From an uncultured bacterium (GTDB taxonomy: Bacteria > Krumholzibacteriota > Krumholzibacteriia > LZORAL124-64-63), in assembly GCA_903847545.1 (NCBI GenBank), contig CAINDZ010000392.1, positions 1 through 18,184 of the forward strand: a stretch of DNA of 18,184 bases. Direction: 5' to 3'. Below, piece by piece: positions 13,626 to 18,184 of the stretch (position 1 is its first letter; each line of letters opens with the position of its first letter). The position numbers and the translations under genes were made by a program. A model generated the notes under the pieces. That model searched no databases. It saw nothing but the letters and a program-made list of their open reading frames with translations, and had not been told where the DNA came from.

Positions 13626-14891
13626 TCAGGCGTGGGCCCGCAGGCGCGCCAGCGCCGCGGGCGCCGCCGGGTGCGCCGGGTCGCGGCGGGCGGCACGCTC
13701 GTACTGCCGCGCCGCCAGGTCGGGGTGTCCCGCGGCCTCGTACATGCGCGCCAGGTTCAGGCACGGGCCGGGCAGGTGCGGCAGCAGCGCCGCGGCCTGC
13801 TCGAGCGCGGCGCGGGCGGGCTCACCGCGGCCGTTCGTCAGGTGCCACACGCCGACCGTGTTGTGGATATGGCCGTCGCCTGCCGCCAGGCTCAGCGCGG
13901 CGGCCAGGAGCGGTCCCGCCGCCTCGCTGCGCCCGTCGCCGATCGCCAGCTGGGCGCGCAGGTGGAAGGCCTGCGCCAGCTGGGCGTCGGTGGCGTCGGG
14001 GCATCGCGCCACCGCGAGCAGGTGGGCCTCGGCGCGGGCGCAGGCCCCCGCCTCCTTCAGGAGCCAGCCCGCGGTCAGGCGGGCGTCGGCATCGTCCGGT
14101 CGCAGGTCGAGCGCGCGTTCGGTGGCCGCCAGCGCCAATGCCGCGTCGCCGACGACCGTGGCGCAGTCGGCCAGCTCGCGCCACGCCTGCGCTTCACCCG
14201 GCAGTTCGTCCGCCTTCCGGCGCGCCAGCGCGAGGTAGCGTCCGGCCTTCGCCGCGTCCGGCTGGAGCATGCCGAAGTGGTGGACCACCACCGGCAGCCC
14301 GTGGACCGGCACGCCCAACGCGGCCAGGCTGGCCTCGACCGTCTCGTGGAGCCGGCCGCGGAAGCGGATCGCGGGATGGCACGGGAACAGGCGTACCTTG
14401 CGCGTCGGCACGAAACCGGGGGCCACACCGCGGGGATGCGAGGGCAGCGCGTGGGGATCGGCGGCCGGGACCGGCTCCCAGTCACGGCGGCTCCACGGCT
14501 CGGTGATGTAGTTGCGGGTCACGATGGCGGCGGCCGCGGCCTCGCCGGCATCCCAAGCGGCCGCGGTGCGCCGGACCAGATCCCAGTCACCGGGCGCCAG
14601 CTGCTCGTCGGCGTCCAGGCACAAGATCCAGCGCGCGCGACAGGCGTCCAGCGACGCGTTGCGCGCCTGGGCGAAGTCGTCCTGCCAGGGGCGTTCCAGG
14701 ACCAGGGCGCCGTGGCATCGCGCCACCTCGACGCTGCCGTCCCGGCTGCCGGTGTCCACCACCACGATCTGGTCGACGTGGTCGGTGGCAGCCGCGAGCA
14801 GGGGGGCCAGAAACTGGCCACCATCGCGGACGATCATGGCCAGGGCCAGCAGCGGCGGGGACTCCGTGTCCCGGCGGGCTTCGAAACGCAC
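13626..14891 (-). CDS. Family 2 glycosyltransferase with C-terminal TPR repeats
   Basis: This 421-aa protein has a GT-A domain in residues 14-210: LALAMIVRDGG (15-25), IVVVDTGSRDGS (42-53), FAQARNASLDACRARWILCLDADE (73-96) with the metal-binding DAD at 93-95, and RLHETVEASL (180-189). This LAMIVRD...DTGSxDG...RLHE pattern matches the subgroup of GT2 enzymes that carry TPRs, some of which glycosylate proteins or peptides. Residues about 220-421 are TPR helices (AWRELADCATVVGDAALAL and later GPCLNLARMYEAAGHPDLAA). GTG 14891 is chosen because a GGAAAG motif lies 9 nt upstream; GTG 14921 lacks one. No signal peptide or membrane segment is seen, so it is cytoplasmic. Acceptor and sugar donor are unknown. 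Confidence 0.85.
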   Translation of the reverse strand: MRFEARRDTESPPLLALAMIVRDGGQFLAPLLAAATDHVDQIVVVDTGSRDGSVEVARCHGALVLERPWQDDFAQARNASLDACRARWILCLDADEQLAPGDWDLVRRTAAAWDAGEAAAAAIVTRNYITEPWSRRDWEPVPAADPHALPSHPRGVAPGFVPTRKVRLFPCHPAIRFRGRLHETVEASLAALGVPVHGLPVVVHHFGMLQPDAAKAGRYLALARRKADELPGEAQAWRELADCATVVGDAALALAATERALDLRPDDADARLTAGWLLKEAGACARAEAHLLAVARCPDATDAQLAQAFHLRAQLAIGDGRSEAAGPLLAAALSLAAGDGHIHNTVGVWHLTNGRGEPARAALEQAAALLPHLPGPCLNLARMYEAAGHPDLAARQYERAARRDPAHPAAPAALARLRAHA

Positions 14892-14900
14892 TTCAGCCGT

Positions 14901-14906
14901 CTTTCC
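14901..14906 (-). promoter_or_regulatory. Shine-Dalgarno deciding the GT2-TPR start
   Basis: GGAAAG on the minus strand lies 9 nt before GTG 14891. The open frame continues far upstream but the translation there is low-complexity and overlaps the divergent gene, so this site supports the short start. Confidence 0.5.
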
Positions 14907-15028
14907 AGTGCTTTGCCGCACAAGCGGTTGTGTCGCCGGGGGGCGACGGTCCCACGAAGGCGGCGGATCCGTCCGGCGCCTGCGGAACCTTTGCAGGTCA
15001 TGTGCCGTTCCGGGCCCGTGGCTTTCGC

Positions 15029-15057
15029 TTGTCGCCCGGGCCGGGGGGCGATAGTCT
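15029..15057 (+). promoter_or_regulatory. Weak promoter-like sequence before the chalcone isomerase-like gene
   Basis: TTGTCG (15029-15034) and TAGTCT (15052-15057) are separated by 17 nt, about 75 nt before ATG 15132; GATAGT (15050-15055) is an overlapping alternative -10. This is the best candidate in the 240-nt divergent gap (14892-15131), which otherwise shows nothing I recognise. Confidence 0.3.
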
Positions 15058-15131
15058 GGGCGCCCGTCGCCTGCCTCTGGCGGAGCGGCGGCATATTGCC
15101 CGACCCGACACCCTTGCAAGGAGACCCGAAC

Positions 15132-15734
15132 ATGCGTCATCGACTCGCGCTCACGGCCCTGGCAGCCGTCCTGCTCGTGGCGGTCCAGGCCGCGGCCATC
15201 GTCGAAAAGAAGACCGGCAAGGAGTACCCGGACAAGGTCACCGTGACGACGCCTGCTGGCGAGCAGGCACTGGTGGCGACGGGTGCCGCCCTGCGCGAGA
15301 AGACGGCGCTGAAGGTCGACATCTACACGATCGTGTCCTACGTGGCAGAGGGCGCGGACCTGTCGGGCGACCGCGCCGCCGCCATCTGGAAGCTGGACGC
15401 GACCAAGCAGGTGCGCATGGACCTGCGCCGAAGCTTCTCGCGCGCCAAGCTGATCGGCGCCATGCACGAGGTGATCGACAAGAACTACCCGGACCAGTCG
15501 GCGTTCAAGGCCGAGCTGGCGACCTTCGACGCCTATTTCGACGCCGACGCCAAGGACGGTGACGTGATCATCTTCACGTACGTGCCGGGCCAGGGCCTGA
15601 CGACGAACGTGAACGGGCAGGACAAGGGCGTGATCGCCGGCACGGTGTTCGCCGAGGCGCTGTGGTCGGTGTGGTTCGGCGCCGAGCCGGTGACCAAGGA
15701 CATCCGCGCGGCCGTCTCGGGGGGCGCGAAGTAG
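15132..15734 (+). CDS. Secreted chalcone isomerase-like protein
   Basis: This 200-aa protein begins with a signal peptide (MRHRLALTALAAVLLVAVQAA, cleavage about residue 21-22) and is therefore likely periplasmic. The mature part fits the bacterial chalcone isomerase-like family: ATGAALREKTALKVDIYTIVSYV, then KQVRMDLRRSFSRAKLIGAM, GDVIIFTYVPGQGLTTNVNG, and the end block IAGTVFAEALWSVWFGAEPV. Bacterial members lack demonstrated chalcone isomerase activity; the related fold binds fatty acids or other hydrophobic ligands. I infer a lipid or hydrophobic-ligand role at best. ATG 15132 has AAGGAG 9 nt upstream. It stands alone, divergent from the glycosyltransferase and convergent with etfA, separated from the latter by a strong palindromic terminator. 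Confidence 0.85.
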   Translation: MRHRLALTALAAVLLVAVQAAAIVEKKTGKEYPDKVTVTTPAGEQALVATGAALREKTALKVDIYTIVSYVAEGADLSGDRAAAIWKLDATKQVRMDLRRSFSRAKLIGAMHEVIDKNYPDQSAFKAELATFDAYFDADAKDGDVIIFTYVPGQGLTTNVNGQDKGVIAGTVFAEALWSVWFGAEPVTKDIRAAVSGGAK

Positions 15735-15757
15735 CCGCGCAACTTGCGGGCGACGAC

Positions 15758-15793
15758 GAAGGCCGCGCTCCCCGGGGAGCGCGGCCTTCCTTT
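15758..15793. terminator. Perfect palindromic, bidirectional intrinsic terminator
   Basis: 15758-15789 is a perfect 32-bp inverted repeat (16-bp arms; GAAGGCCGCGCTCCCC is the left arm), followed by CTTT on the + strand. GAAGG on one side and CCTTC on the other give T-containing ends in both directions. It sits between convergent genes (15132-15734 + and 15814-16788 -). Confidence 0.85.
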
Positions 15794-15813
15794 GCGCCGT
15801 GGTTGCAGGCGCC

Positions 15814-16788
15814 TCAGCCGCGGATCGCGCGCACGGCCTTCGTCAACTCGGGCACGACCTCGAACAGGTCGCCCACGATGCCGAAGTCCGCCACCTTGAA
15901 GATGGGCGCCGCCGCGTCCTTGTTGATCGCCACGATGCACTTGCTGCTGCTCATGCCGGCCAGGTGCTGGATCGCGCCGCTGATGCCGCAGGCGATGTAC
16001 AGGTTCGGGCCCACGGTCTTGCCCGTCTGCCCCACCTGGTGCGAGTAGTCGACCCACCCGGCGTCGACGACGGCTCGGCTGGCGCCGGCCGCGGCGTTCA
16101 GCGCGCCGGCCAGCTCCTCGATCATCGCGTAGTTCTCCGGCCCCTTGATGCCGCGGCCGCCCGAGACGACGATGTCGGCCTCGGTCAGCTCGACACGCCC
16201 GCCGGCCGAGCCGACGACCTCGCGCACGACCGCCTTCGGCGCCAGGCCGGCCTGGCCGGCGTCGAACGCCGCCGCGGCCGCCGCCGCCCCGCCGCACTCC
16301 TGCGCGACGAACGCGTTGGGACGGATGGCGACGATCGCCGGGGCCGTCTTCGGCACCACGTCGACGAAGCACTTGCCGGCGAACACGGGACGCCGCACGT
16401 CCCAGGCGCCGCCCGCGAACTCGAGGCCGACCGCGTCGCTGATGCACGCGCAGCCCAGCTTGGCCGCCGCCGTCGGGCCCAGGTCGCGGCCCAGCGACGT
16501 GGCGCCCACGAGCACCAGGTCGGGCTTCTGCGCGCGGCAGAAGGCGGCCACCGCCGTGCCGTAGCGCTCGCTGTCGTAGGTGGTGAAGCTGCCCTCGGCC
16601 GTGAACAGCTTGTGGGCGCCGTGCGCGCCGGCCTGCGTGGCCGCCGCGGCGGCATCGCCGCCCAGAAGCATGCCCCAGACCTCGCCGCCGTTCGCGTCGA
16701 CCAATTGGCGGGCCCGGCTGATCATCTGCCAGGCCACCTTCTTGAACGCGCCGTCGCGCTGCTCGATGAAAACCGCAATGTTCGGCAT
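15814..16788 (-). CDS. etfA: Electron transfer flavoprotein, alpha subunit
   Basis: This 324-aa protein is normal length for EtfA. The N-terminal domain carries VLVGATSLGRDLGPTAAAKLG (about 92-112). The C-terminal FAD-binding domain has VVSGGRGI (207-214), AVVDAGW (239-245), QVGQTGKTVGPNLYIACGISG (251-271) and VAINKD...PIF...ADFGIVGD (286-307). It carries the redox-active FAD that accepts electrons from flavin dehydrogenases such as acyl-CoA dehydrogenase. The start ATG 16788 has GGGGGAA upstream. It lies 31 nt after etfB in the same transcript and its 3' end faces the palindromic terminator. The likely electron acceptor is the membrane Fe-S oxidoreductase at 9471-11480; no ETF-QO of the mitochondrial type is seen here. 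Confidence 0.96.
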   Translation of the reverse strand: MPNIAVFIEQRDGAFKKVAWQMISRARQLVDANGGEVWGMLLGGDAAAAATQAGAHGAHKLFTAEGSFTTYDSERYGTAVAAFCRAQKPDLVLVGATSLGRDLGPTAAAKLGCACISDAVGLEFAGGAWDVRRPVFAGKCFVDVVPKTAPAIVAIRPNAFVAQECGGAAAAAAAFDAGQAGLAPKAVVREVVGSAGGRVELTEADIVVSGGRGIKGPENYAMIEELAGALNAAAGASRAVVDAGWVDYSHQVGQTGKTVGPNLYIACGISGAIQHLAGMSSSKCIVAINKDAAAPIFKVADFGIVGDLFEVVPELTKAVRAIRG

Positions 16789-16819
16789 GTCAGGTTCCCC
16801 CGCAGTTAGATGGCCTGGA

Positions 16820-17596
16820 CTAGATGACCTTGGCTTCCTCGTTCAGCACGCGCGCGAGTTCGCGCGCGGCCGCGGCCGCATCGTCGCCGGTGACCAGGCG
16901 GCAGGTGCCGCGCGCCGGCGGGGGACTGTACTGGCGGATCTCGACCAGCGCGGCCGGGGGCGTCACGCCCAGGTCGGCGCAGGTGACGACCTGCATCGGC
17001 TTCATGCCGGCCTTCATGATGTTCGGCAGGCTCGGCAGGCGGGGCTCGTTCAGGCCCTTCTGGCAGGTGAGCACGGCCGGCAGCGGGCAGTCGACGATCT
17101 CCTTGCCGCCCTCGATCTCGCGGTGCGCGGTGAGCGTGCCCTCGCCCAGATCGAGCTTGGTGATCGTCGAGACGTGGGGCAGGCCCAGCTTCTCGGCGAC
17201 CAGGATGCCGACCTGGCCGCTGTCGTCGTCGATGGCCTTGATGCCGAAGAGCACCAGGTCGTAGCTGTCCTTCTTCAGGGCCGCGCACAGGACGTCGGCG
17301 ATGCCCGCCTCGTCCGCGCCGGCCAGCGCGGGGTCGTTGATGATGATCGCCTTGTCGCAGCCGACGGCCAGGCAGTCCTTCTTCAGCGTCTCGCGGACCG
17401 TCTCGGGGCCCACCGTGATGGCGGTGATCTCGCCGCCGCGGGCTTCCTTGATCCTGACGGCCTCCTCGACGGCGAACGCGTCGTAGGGGTTCAGCACGCG
17501 GGTGAACCCGGCCTGGTCCAGCTTGGCGGCCGGGGCGGCCAGGTTGATCCTGGTCTCGGAGTCCGGCACCTGTTTCACACAGACGGCAATCTTCAT
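16820..17596 (-). CDS. etfB: Electron transfer flavoprotein, beta subunit
   Basis: This 258-aa protein is normal length for EtfB. It opens with MKIAVCVKQVPDSETRI and has NPYDAFAVEEAVRIKE (36-51), AITVGPETVRETLKKDCLAVGCDKAI, DLVLFGIKAIDDDSGQVG (AMP-binding loop) and CQKGLNEPRLPSLPNIMKA, all standard EtfB signatures. The NPYDxFAVEEA form, rather than the NPDDKNALE form of electron-bifurcating ETFs, suggests a non-bifurcating ETF; this rests on one motif. ATG 17596 has an excellent GGGAGGA Shine-Dalgarno (17600-17606). It is first in the etfBA operon, behind a near-consensus promoter at 17660-17688. Confidence 0.96.
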   Translation of the reverse strand: MKIAVCVKQVPDSETRINLAAPAAKLDQAGFTRVLNPYDAFAVEEAVRIKEARGGEITAITVGPETVRETLKKDCLAVGCDKAIIINDPALAGADEAGIADVLCAALKKDSYDLVLFGIKAIDDDSGQVGILVAEKLGLPHVSTITKLDLGEGTLTAHREIEGGKEIVDCPLPAVLTCQKGLNEPRLPSLPNIMKAGMKPMQVVTCADLGVTPPAALVEIRQYSPPPARGTCRLVTGDDAAAAARELARVLNEEAKVI

Positions 17597-17659
17597 GTTT
17601 CCTCCCGAAAGACAGCGTCCCGGGGGCGCGGTCCGCCCCGCGGCAGCAGCATCGGGGCC

Positions 17660-17688
17660 ATAATAGGCCGCGTGCGGGGGCGAGTCAA
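17660..17688 (-). promoter_or_regulatory. Near-consensus sigma-70-type promoter of etfBA
   Basis: On the minus strand TTGACT (17688-17683) and TATTAT (17665-17660) have a 17-nt spacer, each matching consensus at 5 of 6 positions. It lies about 64 nt upstream of the etfB ATG and is the best promoter match in the window. Confidence 0.75.
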
Positions 17689-17809
17689 CGCGGCCACCGG
17701 CGCCCGAAACCGCACTGGTGCCGATGCCGCGGCTGCGCGATCATGGCCCGGTGGACGCGCCGCGGGGGCGCGGCCGGGGCGGCGGGCCGACGCCCGCGGG
17801 ACGGGGTCG

Positions 17810-18184
17810 ATGGTCGAACGCGAGACAACGCCGGCGCCGACGGGACTCCTGCTCGTGGGCGACGGTCCGGGAGCGGCCGACGTGGCCCGCACCGCGGCGG
17901 TACTCGGCGTGCCGTTGCGCGCCGCGGACCGCATCGACGTCGTCGCCGGCTTCCGTTGCGTGCTCGCACCGCGCACGCGCGCCCTGCTGCCGCCGTGGTG
18001 GCGGGCGCCCGTCGGCGAGGGCGGGGCGGATGCGCCTGCAAGCGTCGCCATCGTCGGCGGCGGGACCACGGGTGTCGAGGCGGCGCTCGGGCGCGCCGGC
18101 CGCGGCGGGCGCGTGGTGATCCTCGAGGCCGCCCGGCGCCTGCTGCCGGACTGGGACGAGGCGGTCGCGGGCGCCGTCGCGGCC
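17810..18184 (+). CDS. Pyridine nucleotide-disulfide oxidoreductase-like protein, N-terminal part (gene runs off the right edge)
   Basis: The first 125 codons are visible. Residues 79-114 (VAIVGGGTTGVEAALG...VVILEAARRLLPDWD) look like the NAD-binding domain of dihydrolipoamide dehydrogenase and related flavoproteins: a dinucleotide-binding turn with GGGTTG at 83-88, then the acidic E at 106. A second, weaker turn, LLLVGDGPGAADVA (13-26), lies only about 65 residues earlier. In normal family members the FAD and NAD turns are about 150-170 residues apart, and no CxxxxC disulfide motif is seen between them. The N-terminal domain is thus short or different. Codon use in this frame (GC-rich third positions) supports it. 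ATG 17810 has GGGACGGGG upstream. The gene is divergent from etfBA. Function cannot be fixed without the rest. Confidence 0.6.
   Translation, partial: MVERETTPAPTGLLLVGDGPGAADVARTAAVLGVPLRAADRIDVVAGFRCVLAPRTRALLPPWWRAPVGEGGADAPASVAIVGGGTTGVEAALGRAGRGGRVVILEAARRLLPDWDEAVAGAVAA

Noticed and set aside
14892..15467. N-terminal extension of the glycosyltransferase frame to 15467
   Set aside because: The added residues are Arg/Gln/His-rich, cross the whole divergent gap and lie antisense to the signal peptide of the chalcone isomerase-like gene. A Shine-Dalgarno supports the GTG at 14891.
17718..18119. Alternative + strand frame (133 codons) at the right edge
   Set aside because: The translation is an Arg/Pro/Ala-rich string. 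The other frame, from ATG 17810, contains a dinucleotide-binding motif and gene-like codon use.
1..18184. CRISPR arrays, tRNA or rRNA genes, insertion sequences, integrases
   Set aside because: I found no spaced direct repeats, no cloverleaf-like sequence, no transposase or integrase motifs and no abrupt change in base composition.

Overview
The window is 18.2 kb of very GC-rich, densely packed bacterial DNA with short intergenic gaps and many 4-8 nt start/stop overlaps. A lipoprotein signal, a menaquinone-linked ETF system and cell-surface sugar genes suggest a Gram-negative-type bacterium. The lipoprotein's YNTYFNAKRAF-type motif after its lipobox Cys resembles TPR lipoproteins of the FCB group and related uncultured phyla (Krumholzibacteriota or Eisenbacteria-like). 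That placement is a guess from protein style, not a phylogeny. I see no rRNA, tRNA, CRISPR, insertion sequence or phage gene.

Region 1 (1-4211, + strand) is a pyrimidine cluster: the 3' end of a dihydroorotase gene, a large TPR lipoprotein gene, pyrK and pyrD. The last three are joined by 4-nt overlaps. PyrK and PyrD together form a class 1B, NAD-linked dihydroorotate dehydrogenase. The lipoprotein gene is an unexpected member.

Region 2 (4193-9272, - strand) is a five-gene operon. It starts at a plausible promoter near 9316-9344 and runs CoA-binding protein, NAD-dependent sugar epimerase/reductase, UDP-glucose 6-dehydrogenase, DegT-family sugar aminotransferase, and a HemC-like protein. The HemC-like protein is the most unusual item in the window. 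It keeps the overall porphobilinogen deaminase sequence pattern but lacks the cofactor-binding Cys and most catalytic Arg/Lys/His residues, and it carries a 65-residue tail that is about half Asp/Glu. Its 3' end overlaps that of pyrD on the other strand by 19 bp.

Region 3 (9471-13617, + strand) holds a membrane-bound iron-sulfur oxidoreductase of the ETF:menaquinone oxidoreductase/HdrD-like type, an FMN-dependent nitronate monooxygenase/FabK-family enzyme, and a small exported TPR protein. Region 4 holds a GT2-TPR glycosyltransferase (-, 13626-14891) and a secreted chalcone-isomerase-like protein (+, 15132-15734). A perfect 32-bp palindromic terminator follows the latter.

Region 5 (15814-17596, - strand) is etfB-etfA behind a near-consensus sigma-70-type promoter. 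ETF very likely passes electrons to the membrane Fe-S oxidoreductase at 9471-11480, linking acyl-CoA or similar dehydrogenases to the quinone pool. The window ends inside a + strand gene (17810 onward) with a dinucleotide-binding motif like that of disulfide reductases, preceded by an unusually short N-terminal part.
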